A stretch of 64,000 nucleotides of DNA, from NCBI GenBank assembly GCA_021030915.1, contig JAGEMR010000110.1:35711-99710 (forward strand). Direction: 5' to 3'. The DNA is from Astrothelium macrocarpum (lineage: Eukaryota; Ascomycota; Dothideomycetes; Trypetheliales; Trypetheliaceae). Positions 22,242 to 32,813 of this stretch are shown piece after piece. The notes under the pieces are model-generated. The model did not search any database. It had not been told where the DNA came from and was given only the letters and a program-made list of their open reading frames with translations. Positions within the stretch are counted from its first letter, which is position 1, and each line of letters begins with the position of its first letter. The translations under genes and the position numbers were made by a program.

Positions 22242-23200
22242 CTATCTCGTCGGTACGGGTGCCAGATGGCCATTCTTGTCATATTTAGCTTCTATGGTTT
22301 ATTGTCAGAAAGCTGCGTCAAAAAGTTTCATAGACATGGAGGAAACATTACTAAAAAAGGTATAACTCAAAGTTATTGTATCAATCCCATTCATGTTTGG
22401 GTCATTCAAGAATTCCGGATCAATATAAAAGAAAACCGGCATATCCACAGTCTCGCCTTTGTTCAACCTCTGCTCCTCGAAGCAAAAACACTGTATTTTG
22501 CTAAAGTATGGTGCAACTTGTCCAGGCGACACACTGTACGTTGCAACGCCAATGATATCTTCGTCTCCTTTGTTGGAAGCCTTGAAGAATGCCAGCGCAG
22601 TCTCCCCTGGTAGAATCCGTACCTCTCTTTGCTCAGGGATAAATTTCCATGGCAGTACATCCGAGACAGAGCCATTGAATGTTATGCGAAGGCGTCGAGA
22701 TCCTTCTACTGGTGTGAGACGTGTGCTTGGATCGGAGTTTACGGAGCCATGTGCAGAGGACTTGATCGGCTGTCCGCCCCAGCCGGTAGTCTGACATATC
22801 TGTGAGAGTGTTGTTAGTGAATGGCTGTATTGGAAGCGTATGGAGACTGCTTGCCATCTTGTACATAGGAACCGAGCCGTATGAGAGAGCGACTGTGCCG
22901 AGAATGATGCTAAGAGTGTAATATCTTCGACATTGTTATTAGACCAATGCAAAGCATCCTGACACTTAGGACCTACAACGTGTTGTTATTTCTCTTTTGG
23001 TGCTGATTTCGAAGCTGGTCCATTGTCGGAGTGGCATTTTGGAACGTTCTTGAGCTTGTTTGTACGTTTCTTGAATGTGGTTGCCGAGACTTCTTCGATA
23101 GGTTTGCTCCGCGAAGGCAATTCCTGCAGATATAGGGTCGCAAAGTCTGCGAAGGGCGATAGGCGAGAGAAGCCAAGCTCCGGATGGTTTTTGAAGACAT
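22242..23200 (-). CDS. COX11: COX11, mitochondrial copper chaperone for cytochrome c oxidase
   Basis: Exons, in transcription order, are 23200-22977, 22924-22855, 22799-22352 and 22291-22242, encoding 263 residues. Cox11 delivers copper to the CuB site of Cox1 in the inner membrane. The first 60 residues are basic and Ser-rich, as in a mitochondrial presequence. One membrane segment follows (YYTLSIILGTVALSYGSVPM), then YKMICQTTGWGGQP, the hallmark CtaG/Cox11 junction. The copper-binding CFCF motif has C202 and C204 (IQCFCFEEQ). The conserved finish DTITLSYTFFKAKYD is restored by joining the last small exon. The intron at 22854-22800 begins GC, not GT: only a GC-AG intron keeps the invariant YKM-ICQ junction. 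The gene is divergent from the HIT zinc-finger gene at 23535. Alternative start codons upstream lack ATG. Confidence 0.94.
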
Positions 23201-23534
23201 GGTTTGCAGCTGCGCGGGCAAACACTGGAGATGGAAACGACGCTTCTGGCCCTGTAGTGACGATCTACATCTTCAAATCATCGGCCAATCAGCTTTTAGT
23301 GCTTTCACAAGCCAAGCTTTACACATTCGTTTCAAGTTATCAATCCGGCTTTTTCTAAATCTGCTTTCTCTCCCGGGTGCTTTGAAAATCCCTACACAGA
23401 CGAGCATGTGGCATGTTCGGGACTTCTACCTGTAGCAAGACTTTGCTCTCTTCAACTGCGTAGACCCAAGACCCATCGCCGCGCTATTTGCCTTTTTTCT
23501 CTGGCACCGAAGCAGAGGGCTGCACATTTTTAAC
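23201..23534. promoter_or_regulatory. Divergent promoter region between COX11 and HIT zinc-finger gene
   Basis: A 334-base interval separates two start codons that point away from each other, so it should hold both promoters. No specific motif was identified. Confidence 0.45.
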
Positions 23535-24139
23535 ATGAGCGCTCTCTGCGGTATTTGCGATGAGAAGCCTTCAAAATACAAATGCCCACATTGCAAGACT
23601 CCATAGTGGGTTGCTCTGTAGGTACATATTTTGGCATGATAATAATCTCTTTTAGCTGTTCGCTAGGTTGTTTCAAGACGCATAAGCAGCAATGTGAAAA
23701 TCAAGCCAACGACATTAATGGCGGAAAGAAATTGGAATACCAGACAACACTGTCTTCGAGAAAGCCCATTGAATCACAGCAATCTCCTCGACCATTGAAT
23801 TTTGCTGGTTTTGAAAGCTTAGCAGAGCTCAAGTATCTTCTTACCAAATACCCGAATTTGAAATCTCAGCTCAATTCCATTTGGGAAATCACCCAAGAGC
23901 CAAACGAAGACAGTCCTCGACTAACTGATCAGGCGCGGCGCAACAAGCGGTTCCCAAAAACCTCTCATTTTCTGAAGACCCGAGGACCATGGACGCCAGA
24001 GCAAGGGCACGAGGATGCATTGGATCTTCTTCAGGAAACACACCAGTCAGATGAAGGGATGAGAGAATTTGTCGATCTGATCAGTCTCAAATATGGTACC
24101 CAATCGCAGGCTGAAAGGCCGAGTGAGAATGGCATCTAA
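23535..24139 (+). CDS. HIT-type zinc-finger protein (ZNHIT3/Hit1-like)
   Basis: Exons 23535-23605 and 23656-24139 give 184 residues. The N-terminus is a complete HIT zinc finger split by the intron: CGICDEKPSKYKCPHCKTPY joined to CSLGCFKTHKQQC, which gives the paired CxxC, CxxC, CxxxC and HxxxC zinc ligands. Further features are a linker and a segment resembling the ZNHIT3/Hit1 tail (LAELKYLLTKYPNLKSQLNS; LQETHQSDEGMREFVDLISL). Hit1/ZNHIT3 works with Rsa1 in nuclear box C/D snoRNP assembly with the R2TP complex. The donor is GTGGGT. The length is close to ZNHIT3. Assignment to this subfamily, rather than another HIT-finger protein, rests on the C-terminal helices and is moderately sure. Confidence 0.82.
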
Positions 24140-24765
24140 GGTTCAGAGCCCGTCGATTTTCGTAATCCTCATTTCGACGTGTCAATGCAATCTAGCCACG
24201 GACGCAAATATGCCTCTCTTGGCTCGCAAACAGCGTACGTCTTCTCATTGGAAGACGAAGTCGAGGGATCGAGCGAACTCGCAGTATCATTAAAAGTGCG
24301 AGCTTTCGACAAGAGTCTAGCTACCACCATTTCAACGTTGGGCGCTCCTCTCCTCTACTTTTATGGTCTGGCAGAATCATTTGGAGAGTCTCGCTGTCCT
24401 AGCGGAGAACGCCACTACTCTCAAAGTCAAGGCTTGTCAAAGACTTAGGTACGTATTCTTGATAACGATGCCTCATGATGAAGTCGACAATACCTATCAA
24501 TGGTACTAATGTGTCGACTTTAGCACGTACCCTGAGTACTCGAAGCGTCCAATGCACGGAGGATTCGATTGAATAGAACTGACCACATTCATTGCCTGGC
24601 TTTCTTAGTATGTATTGTACAGTAACGTGTTTCGTCAGGCCCAGTCCACATATCCTATCGTATTCACAATCAGTTCACATCTCCTGTCATGCTTTTACCA
24701 GTCGATAATCCCTGCCATATCCGTAATTCAGAACCCGCATCAGTCATCCGTCGTACACCATGCAG
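24140..24765. other. Intergenic, convergent 3' ends
   Basis: Lies between two convergent genes. A rightward frame of 89 codons near 24179-24448 has no recognisable features and is treated as 3' UTR. Confidence 0.4.
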
Positions 24766-25911
24766 TTAGCAGTCATTGATCCCAGCCAGCGCCATCAATC
24801 CATCCCATAACTCCTGAATCGCCGTTTTATGTATTGGTCCGTCGTCCTTGTCCTCATTTCTCTTCCGAAAAACCTCGCCTTCGTCATCGCTTTTCGTGTT
24901 TGAAATTACTTGCGTACCATCTCCCGTTCCTTTATCCACCACACCATCTGAATCCAAGCAAGACTCTACTGAAGCACGTTCATCATCTCTTGCTTTTTCA
25001 TCTACGTCGAGCGCCACTTCCCCACCCTCATCCTCCTCATCCACCTCATTCATGGCCGCCTCATCCATCTCATTCTTGGCATCCTTATCCTCTACCATAT
25101 CAATCTTCTCTTCGTCCTCCTTATCCTCGTCCTCTAACCATCCCTTTCTTCTTCGAATCCGTCCCTCCACCTTCCCCCAATCCCTCTTCCACCTCCCCAC
25201 ATCCCCCTCCACATCCCTCCGCCTTCCGCCTCCCTCAATGTGCCCCTCCAGCGCCCGCAGCTGCAACCGCAAGAACAGCAATTCTGTGTGATCAAACCCA
25301 AGCTCCTTTCTCAGCGATGCATTCTCCGTCCTGAGCGCAACCACCGCATCCGTCGTCTTGACTAGTTGCGTCGTCTGTACATCATGCGCATGCTGGACCT
25401 CTACGAGGCGCGTGCGCAGCTGCGCAGTTGCCGCTGTTACTCGCGCGAGGAGGGCCTTTGCCGTGTCGAGGAGGGGATCCGGGATGGGAAGAGGTGAAGC
25501 GGGAAATTCGATAGTAGGTTTATCAATGTCACTATCATTGGTGTCGCTATCGTGGATGCTATCGTTACGAGTGAAGGTAGGCGAAGGGAAGGGTGCAGAC
25601 TCGTCGTCGGTGAGGAAGAGGCCCGAGTCGGCGATATCCGCGGGCTGGCGGGATTGGCTGTCGATCTCGCCGAGCACTTCTTCCATGTCGCTGAGATGGT
25701 TGCGGAGAAGCTCGTGGGTTTGCGCATTCGGTTCTTTGCGTAATACTATTGCGCTGAGATTGCCAAGGCGGTGGATGAGCTTCTTTTGTGCGGATGAGGG
25801 AACGGGAGAGAACGAGTCCATGGAGGAGTCGGTAAAGTAGTCAGAGAAGGGTGAGTCGTGGAAGCGAATGGGTTGAGGAGAGCGCGTCGGAGTGTGGACG
25901 TTTGCGGTCAT
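24766..25911 (-). CDS. Hypothetical coiled-coil protein with acidic tail
   Basis: A single exon of 381 residues, starting at the ATG at 25911 (MTANVHTPTRSPQPIRFHDS). The open frame continues upstream to 26100 but that part looks like leader. The N-terminus has a Pro/Ser-rich motif (FHDSPFSDYF) and a short helix (QKKLIHRLGNLSAIVLRKEP). A stretch near residues 140-230 forms a coiled coil (AKALLARVTAATAQLRTRLV to NASLRKELGFDHTELLFLRL). The tail is strongly acidic with repeated Glu/Asp/Lys and ends ELWDGLMALAGIND. I do not recognise a family. The pattern suggests a scaffold or nuclear protein, but that is only inference. Confidence 0.72.
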   Translation of the reverse strand: MTANVHTPTRSPQPIRFHDSPFSDYFTDSSMDSFSPVPSSAQKKLIHRLGNLSAIVLRKEPNAQTHELLRNHLSDMEEVLGEIDSQSRQPADIADSGLFLTDDESAPFPSPTFTRNDSIHDSDTNDSDIDKPTIEFPASPLPIPDPLLDTAKALLARVTAATAQLRTRLVEVQHAHDVQTTQLVKTTDAVVALRTENASLRKELGFDHTELLFLRLQLRALEGHIEGGGRRRDVEGDVGRWKRDWGKVEGRIRRRKGWLEDEDKEDEEKIDMVEDKDAKNEMDEAAMNEVDEEDEGGEVALDVDEKARDDERASVESCLDSDGVVDKGTGDGTQVISNTKSDDEGEVFRKRNEDKDDGPIHKTAIQELWDGLMALAGINDC

Positions 25912-26349
25912 GGTGCATAGGTAGGCTTGAGGGGGAGGTAATACGGATAAGGAGTAGAAGAATGCGCCGGAGGTTCGGCCGTGGTGATATCTATAGCGGA
26001 TTTGAGTATCGAAAGAATTGTACTTGAATAGCAACTGGAGCACATCGATAGATGAGAGCGAGGACAGTAACAGATGTGATAATGATGGTGTAGTCTTCAC
26101 ATTGCTAGAAGATGGTGGTGAGGGGGAGGCTGGTCAGAATGGGCTCGTGCTCGTGCTCGTGCCCCGCTGCTTTCTACATTAGGTATCTCTCGGTGCGCCC
26201 TGGCTAAGCGCATTCGGTACCGCATCTGCGTACCACGAAGGAGCTATAAAATCTCATACAGGATCTAATACCATCTCATCAAGCAATGAGACATTTTGTA
26301 TAACTGAGATTCATTGATTTTGAAACTAATAGCAATAAAGAAAGTCACA
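25912..26349. promoter_or_regulatory. Divergent intergenic region between the coiled-coil gene and TRP2
   Basis: The two flanking genes are transcribed away from each other. No specific site recognised, other than a short GCTCGTGCTCGTGCTCGTGC run near 26144-26163. Confidence 0.4.
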
Positions 26350-28360
26350 ATGGGTGTTCGAGTAAGCTTCACAATGGATAGAAGATATCATTATTGCTCA
26401 TCGAGTAATTAGCAAACTGTCCAACCGTCGTTGGAGACTATCCGACAAGTACTCCTTACTGAAGTCAGATCACCAAATCCTCCAAATTTGGTTCCGTTAT
26501 GTACCTCAATTTCTGCCGAGTTTCTGACCCCCTCCTCGATTTACCTCAAGGTCTCTGCAAAGTTAGTGAGTCAGCACAGCATAGGTAGGAGAATTAAAGA
26601 GTGAAACGTGTAACAGATCAAAATCAAAACTCTCCTTCCTTTTTGAAAGTGCTCCTACGACAGAAACGATAGGGAGATATAGTTTTGTTGGAGCCGGTTG
26701 GTGCAGACAATTCCTTTCCTCTGCTCGTACATTTGCTGACAATATATACGATTAAAGATCCTCGAAAAGTGTTGAAAACTGGACCAGGGCATGGAGTCGA
26801 AGCTGATCCCCTTCCACTACTACAAGAAGAACTATTGCAATGTCGAGAAGCCCAAATACCTGGACTATCCCTTCCGCCATTGACCGGTGGAGCTATCGGC
26901 TACGTAGGGTACGACTGCATTCGATATTTTGAGCCTACTACTAGAGCCGGCATGAAAGATGAAAAAGACGTTCTCAAGGTTCCCGAGAGCTTCTTCATGC
27001 TATTCGACACAATTATTGCTGTCGACCACTTCTCGCAGACGGTCAAGGTCATTACATATCTCAGAATACCCAAGCTTCTCGACAATCTAGAAAAGGCATA
27101 TGAGGATGGCTCAGCCGTTCTTCAGCGCATGGTAGCCATTCTACAAGAAAAAGATGTGCCACTGCCATACCAACCATCTATTGTACCGAACCAACAATAC
27201 ACTTCGAACATTGGGCAAGAAGGCTATGAGAATCATGTGCGGAAGCTCAAAGAACACATCACGCGTGGCAACATCATCCAATGTGTACCATCACAACGAT
27301 TTAGAAGGCCTACATCTTTACATCCGTTCAATGTCTATCGTCATCTTCGCGCGGTTAATCCCTCTCCCTACCTGTTTTTTGTTGATTGCGAAGCGTTTCA
27401 AATCGTCGGTGCAAGTCCAGAACTATTGGTCAAAGCCGAGGCAGGACGAGTAATTACTCACCCCATTGCAGGTACCTTACAACACAAGCCACTCTACACA
27501 TCATCCTGCGAAGCTGATAAAACGCAGGTACTGTCAAGCGAGGCAAGACATTGGAAGAAGACGAAGCTCTCGCAGAAGAACTGCGCACCTCTCTCAAGGA
27601 TCGAGCTGAGCACGTTATGTTGGTAGATTTGGCACGGAACGATATCAATCGAGTAGCGGAGCCCCTGTCTACTAGAGTAGATCGATTGATGGTTGTGCAA
27701 AAGTTTTCTCACGTCCAGCATCTGGTTTCGGAGGTCTCCGGTGTACTGAGACCGGGGCAGACACGTTTCGATGCTTTTCGGTCCGTAAAATTCATCAACT
27801 AATCAATCACACTTGTGAGCCAACTGATACGGATATCCAGATCAGTCTTTCCGGCTGGAACTGTCAGCGGCGCGCCAAAGGTGCGAGCAATGCAGTTGAT
27901 AGCTGAACTCGAAAAAGAGAAACGTGGCGTGTATGCTGGTGCAGTGGGATACTTTGGATATAGCAGTGTCAAGGGAGGTTTGCTAACGGAAGGGGCTATG
28001 GATACGTGCATAGCGCTGCGGACAATGGTAATTAAAGACGGAGCAGCATATCTCCAGGCGGGCGGCGGGATCGTTTTCGATTCCGACCCATATGAAGAGT
28101 GGGTTGAAACCATGAACAAACTTGGGGCAAGCATGCAGTGTATTGCCTCCGCAGAAGAGAGGCATTTAGAGGATCCCATCGAGCGGGTGGCTGATGATGG
28201 ACGCCAGGAAGGAATGGATTCAAGAGGCGGTGTCAGAGGAGAAAAGTCGGACTTGCCGAATGGTGCCAGTGAGAGAGGCAACCTGGTTGCAGGCTCTCAA
28301 AATGATGGCCGTCAGCCACCAGTGGGACAAGGTGCTCACATCGACCTTGCAGCAGGATAG
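26350..28360 (+). CDS. TRP2: Anthranilate synthase component I
   Basis: Exons 26350-26361, 26413-26561, 26617-26696, 26758-27471, 27528-27780 and 27841-28360 give 575 residues. The enzyme makes anthranilate from chorismate, the first step of tryptophan synthesis, using ammonia supplied by the TRP3 glutamine amidotransferase. The N-terminal region has the feedback-site segment (LLFES-type: LSFLFESAPTTETIGRYSFV). The chorismate-binding domain shows GNIIQCVPSQRF, ITHPIAGTVKRGK (across intron 4), LVDLARNDINRVA, FPAGTVSGAPKVRAMQLIAE and QAGGGIVFDSDP, all intact. The first exon is 12 nt (MGVR) and rests only on a good donor and phase. The C-terminus continues about 70 residues past the usual end (after GASMQCIASAEE) in low-complexity Gly/Asp/Glu/Arg sequence, so a missed last intron or an earlier stop is possible. 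Confidence 0.92.
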
Positions 28361-29746
28361 GGCACTAGGAGATTGGTTGCATTTACCCGCCGGGAAATGA
28401 GATCTTTCACCAAAACACGCCAATTCATGTGGCTAGTCGGGCAAGTCTTGCCAATTTATCTAATAATCTGTTTGATTCTATCGCCAAAAGTTGTCGAAAC
28501 GTGAATGACATTGCGTATGTTGCGGTAACTTGCATACAAATTCAGCTGGATAGAATCCGCAGATGTTTCATGCTCTGCATGTATGTCGACTGTGGCGTTT
28601 GTTGATAGCAGCTGCCGAGGAAGAGCTCCAAACCTGGCAACAACGGTGCATGAAGATGGTGGCTGGGCAGCACAGAAGAGACAAGCACATGGGGGAGAAA
28701 GAGAGAGGAAAAGGGCATGGCTGAGCACGGATCAATGACGCATGAAAAACTTTATTACATCCAGCGACAAATACCGGATTTCGCACCGCCACATCATCAC
28801 TACGATGAAAGCGATTGGCCTCTCAATCTAGATGAAATGAGATATCCAGACTAACGAGAACCTAACAGTGGTACAGCGTGGCTAGGGCTCCGCAATGCAT
28901 TGGCTGCGGGATCGCGCCTCTCGATTGAAATCGAGCTTCTCCGCATGCCCAGCTAATGAATGACTACGCGCGATGAAAGGCCCAGCCCAGATCACGCCGG
29001 CTCTTGGGACCTGGCTAAGGGGGAAAAAAAAGAGAGAGACCGGGCAGATGGCTGCAACTAAAGCTTAGGCCCAATCCCCGGACTAGTTTCGAAACGCATT
29101 GCCAAACTTCACGCGTCCAGCATCGATTGGGTGACGGACGCGTTTGCGCAGGCTGCACGCTTGTTGACGTAAAACTATTTCTCCGAGAAAGCAGACGAGA
29201 ATCAAGTTTTCGACGGAGCCGCAGGTGGATCCCAAATCGTCCTCAGGGTCCTCTCGATTGCTGACATAGGAGGCGCACGTTGTCGACGTGTTGTAGAGAA
29301 AGCTTGGCAGGGCCAGATGATGGCGTTTGTCCAATTAGCGCCCGGGCTTTGTTTCGCTGCCAAGGTTGGGTAAGTGATGATGATGGATTGGCATCCAGAG
29401 GGTCGATTGTGATAGAAGGCTCCTCCCGGTGATGTGTCCAAGCTTCTTTCGAATTGGCCTCTCCATGGTAACAAGGTTGGTTGCTCCCCCGCATGAACTG
29501 CACGAGGACTGAGAGAAGCCATTCACTCGGCCGGCTGGCTTGCTCTTGCTTCAAAAGCCCTGCTTGCCCAGCTGTGGTACCGTTTGTTTTCTTCCCTTTC
29601 TTCACCCTCATCCTGCATACTCGCTGTTGACCTAGCATCCAGCTGCCATCTTCTGTCCTAGTCCTGCTCAAGCATCCTACAGAGCATCTTCTCTCATCAG
29701 CTGCTACCTCATATCTCCTAAACAGCTCATTTGATCGCTAGTAAAC
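28361..29746. other. Intergenic, CFEM gene upstream region
   Basis: No gene recognised over about 1.4 kb. The final 150 bases before 29747 are CT-rich, typical of a fungal promoter/leader. Confidence 0.4.
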
Positions 29747-30734
29747 ATGAGGTCTGCCATTCTCGTGCTCATTGCCGGCGCTTCGGCTGTCTTGGCTCAG
29801 AGTCTTCCCCCATGTGCTGTAAGTGTCCCTTTGTTTGCACCTCTCTCGTCTACTATTTCTTTGTAGACGCAAGACGCTGATATTTGCTGTAGCAAACATG
29901 TATCTCGAACATGCAAGGCATTGCCGTCACCGACTTCCGTTGTGCATCTGGCAACATTACCTGCTACTGTGCTGACCCTCGCTTCGGCTATGGTATCCGT
30001 GATTGCTCGAACCAGGCTTGCGGTGCAGCAATCGCCTCATCAGCCATCTCCTACGGTTATGATTACTGCGCCAGTAAGCACTTTCTATCAAGATAGGGAG
30101 ACTTGTTGAACTGACATGATTTTCTCCAGGTGCTGTTGGAACATCAGCAGCAGCTTCTCAATCAGGTGCTGCCAGTGTCCTCTCAAGCGCTTCTGCTAGC
30201 GGTGCTGGTGCTGGTTCTGGTTCCAGCAGCGGCAGCGGAAGCGGCTCTGGTTCTGCCACCTCTACGGGATCCAGTTCCAGTGGTAGTGGATCTTCATCTG
30301 CCTCTCCTACACCCATCACCACATCCCCTCTCCTCGCTACCATCACTGCCAGCAACACTCATGAAGTCTCCACAACCGGTTCCACCACCATCTTCAGCAC
30401 CCCAGGCGTGACTGGTGGGGTTGGCGGCGCTGCTGGTTCGGGTGTTTCTGGAGCTTCGAGCGCTGGCAGTTCTGGTGTCTCTGGGGCATCTTCTGTGGGT
30501 AGTGCCGGTGTCTCTGGGGCATCTTCTGTAGGCAGCGCCGGCGTTTCTGGAGCATCTTCTGCAGGCAGTGCTGGTGCCTCTGGTGCCTCTTCCGTTGCTA
30601 GCTCTGCTGCCTCCGCTGCATCAAGCGCTGCTGGCTCCGCCGCTTCTTCTGCGGCATCAGGTGGTGCTGCTCCTATTCACACCGCTGGCCCTATCCTTGG
30701 AGCTGCTGGTCTTGCTGCTATACTCCTCATCTAA
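29747..30734 (+). CDS. CFEM-domain, GPI-anchored cell-wall protein
   Basis: Exons 29747-29818, 29893-30073 and 30130-30734 give 285 residues. The signal peptide is MRSAILVLIAGASAVLA. The CFEM domain then has eight cysteines: PPC, QTC, FRC, TCYC (two), RDC, QAC and DYC. A Ser/Ala/Gly-rich stalk follows, suitable for O-glycosylation, and the hydrophobic C-terminus GAAGLAAILLI serves as a GPI signal. CFEM proteins sit at the plasma membrane or wall; some bind haem, others act in surface signalling or virulence. The Asp that contacts haem in haem-binding CFEMs would lie just before the third Cys (VTDFRC), so a haem role is possible but not shown. The stalk includes five 33-bp tandem repeats (30441-30605). 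Identity as CFEM is secure. Confidence 0.92.
30441..30605 (+). repeat. In-frame 33-bp tandem repeat in the CFEM stalk
   Basis: Five units start at 30441, 30474, 30507, 30540 and 30573. Each encodes an 11-residue GVSGASSxGSA motif. The third and fourth DNA copies are most alike, which suggests recent slippage. Confidence 0.85.
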
Positions 30735-31513
30735 AAACCTGGCAATGCTTGGACGATTGCTAAGATAGTTCAATACCAGTTGGACTCGTCGCATCGCGCG
30801 TTGCATTTTTGGATGGCGCATTTCTAGCATCGCAATCCGTTCGATCCATCTGCATGAACCACATCATCCTGGCTGTTACCAAATCATGCGATTGCAAATT
30901 TCACTCATAATGATTTCAACGGGGCACGAAATGCTTTTTGTTCGCTCGTGTGCTCAGTACACTCTTGATACCCACATCTTTCGAAGGAGCATTGGCTGGG
31001 AGGAATTAATCAAAATCGACGAGGGTAGCGATGATAGCTCACTGGATTAGAATAATTATATTGTGTTCTTGCAAATTGTGTGCTCTCACATATTTTTTGA
31101 CTTAGTTGTCCTTACCATGTCGTTCGCTCAAGAGGCTGAACTGTGCCACAGCTGACCTCCCGCTATTAGCCCCATTATTTGGCTAAGGCAGACTACGACG
31201 AAAAATGTCACGCATCCGAAACTTTTCAGGTAAAATCACCAAAATGTAAATTGTTGGTACATTTGTTTTTGCTAATAAGCTATCTTGACTAACATCCCGC
31301 AAGCCTAAAAGATGCCGAGAGCCATAGTGTTGTTCGGATATAATCTGTAGCCGTCAAGTAATCATTCTGAGCAACCCAAAAAAGCCATAGAGACTGAGAG
31401 GAAAATGTCTGTCTCCTCATCGTTAGGAGATAATAAAGCATCAAGCCGGAATCCTTTTCGCCATTCAGTCTCATCCCATCTGCACTCTTCATGCCATGAT
31501 CTCTCTTTCATCT
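30735..31513. other. Intergenic, convergent 3' ends
   Basis: Lies between convergently transcribed genes (CFEM protein and small Ser-rich protein). Nothing further recognised. Confidence 0.4.
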
Positions 31514-31834
31514 TCACGCACCCCCTTCCCTCTTTGCATACTCATCTTCCATCCGCTCTTCATATTGCTTTGCAGCTTCCTCTTCGCTGATTTCCTGGAT
31601 CCTTCCCCTCTCTCCTCCCGCTGCTTCAATGGCCCCAGATCCCGAAGAAGGTACATGAAAGCGCTCTTGTACTGGCTCGCGGCCAGGTTCACGCGATTCG
31701 CGTGTCACGGTTGTGCCGTGAGGGTCGGTGCGCGTAGCCTCTGTGTATGACGTGGTTTGACCGTTGGAGGTGGAGGAATATGAGGAGTAAGAAGTAGAGG
31801 AAGAGTATGTTTGGTTGTTGGAGTTGGATGACAT
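31514..31834 (-). CDS. Small hypothetical Ser/Tyr/Thr-rich protein
   Basis: A single exon of 106 residues, beginning MSSNSNNQTYSSSTSYSSYS. The first half is Ser/Thr/Tyr/Asn-rich and probably disordered. A short TRTDPHGTTVTRESREPG segment precedes a charged helix (EEEAAKQYEERMEDEYAKRE). This composition and layout resembles small conserved proteins of unknown function in filamentous ascomycetes. It has no signal peptide. Not recognised beyond that. The upstream 295 bases (31835-32129) separate it from cutC, which reads the same way. Confidence 0.6.
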   Translation of the reverse strand: MSSNSNNQTYSSSTSYSSYSSTSNGQTTSYTEATRTDPHGTTVTRESREPGREPVQERFHVPSSGSGAIEAAGGERGRIQEISEEEAAKQYEERMEDEYAKREGGA

Positions 31835-32129
31835 TGTGGATAGTCGACTGATATGTGTTCAAGATTTTTTGGCGTTGAGGATTTGAATTTTGAGGCGCTT
31901 GAAGAGTTATGGTTGATGTAGAGAGGGTGATGTGAGAAGTGGCGACATAAGAGCTCCAGCTTTGTGTATATTGCCGGTTTGGTGAATATTGTCAATATGA
32001 CGTCACTAGGAGCAACTGTGGCGAAAGCTCTGGAATGAGGTTTGTGAATGTCAACACAAGGCGGTGTAAGGCTTAACGCACAGCCACTCATTGGGGCTGG
32101 TGCTTTATTTGGAACGATGCTGGCGAAGA

Positions 32130-32813
32130 TCATGAAGCGCTTTGGGAATTGACCTTGATGCTCCGGATCTCATGCGAATCTGCAATATCGCCTTCACCAA
32201 CAATGGCGGAGCTGTGTAGCCACTGGCATCCGGGAATAGATCTGAGTTCCTTTGCATTTGCTGCGCGAACACCTCCGCCGGGCATGATCACGATTCTATT
32301 TTTGCTCTGATTGATGAGTTCTGCAATAGTGTCCACGCCAGTAATGGCACTCGTTTGACCTCCTGAAGTGAGTATTGTATGAAAGCCACATTCAATAACA
32401 TCTTCGACTGCTTGGAATAGATCTGGAGTTTGGTCAAAGGCACGATGAAAAGTACATGGCTTTGGACTTGCCAGAGCCACCAGCCGCGTGTTTTCTGTCA
32501 CGTCTACCTTACCATCCCTATCGAGTATACCAAAGACAAAACCGTCGGTAACATCTTTGAAATGCAGTATGTCGTCTCTCATCCGTTCAAGCTCGAGTTT
32601 GGAGTAGAAAAAGTCGCCTCCACATGGACGAATCATGACAAAGATTGGGATGTTGACTTTACTTCGAACAAGTAGAAAATCCTCCAAACTTGGTGTCATT
32701 CCTCCTGTCTTGTATTCAGCACAAAGTTCAATGCGATCTGCTTCTGCTTCAGATGCCCGATAAGCGGATTCAATGTTGAAACACGCTATTTCAAGCATGG
32801 TAGAATACATCAT
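32130..32813 (-). CDS. cutC: CutC-family protein
   Basis: A single exon of 227 residues. CutC TIM-barrel features are clear: LEIACFNIESAYRASEAEAD, DRIELCAEYKTGGMTPS, a VMIRPCGGDFFYS block, DGFVFGILDRDGKVD, CTFHRAFDQTPD, LTSGGQTSA and IMPGGGVRAAN. The family was first tied to copper tolerance in bacteria, and human CUTC binds Cu(I); its enzymatic role remains unclear. In fungi it is cytosolic or nuclear. Several ATGs lie in frame at the start (32813, 32810 and, before LEIACF, 32798). The last would give the more typical N-terminus. The C-terminus stops shortly after GEGDIADSHEIRSIKV and lacks the usual final helix, so a missed 3' exon is possible. Confidence 0.9.
   Translation of the reverse strand: MMYSTMLEIACFNIESAYRASEAEADRIELCAEYKTGGMTPSLEDFLLVRSKVNIPIFVMIRPCGGDFFYSKLELERMRDDILHFKDVTDGFVFGILDRDGKVDVTENTRLVALASPKPCTFHRAFDQTPDLFQAVEDVIECGFHTILTSGGQTSAITGVDTIAELINQSKNRIVIMPGGGVRAANAKELRSIPGCQWLHSSAIVGEGDIADSHEIRSIKVNSQSAS

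Noticed and set aside
24179..24448. 89-codon rightward frame after the HIT zinc-finger gene
   Set aside because: No family features, no continuity with the preceding gene by a sensible intron; treated as 3' UTR.
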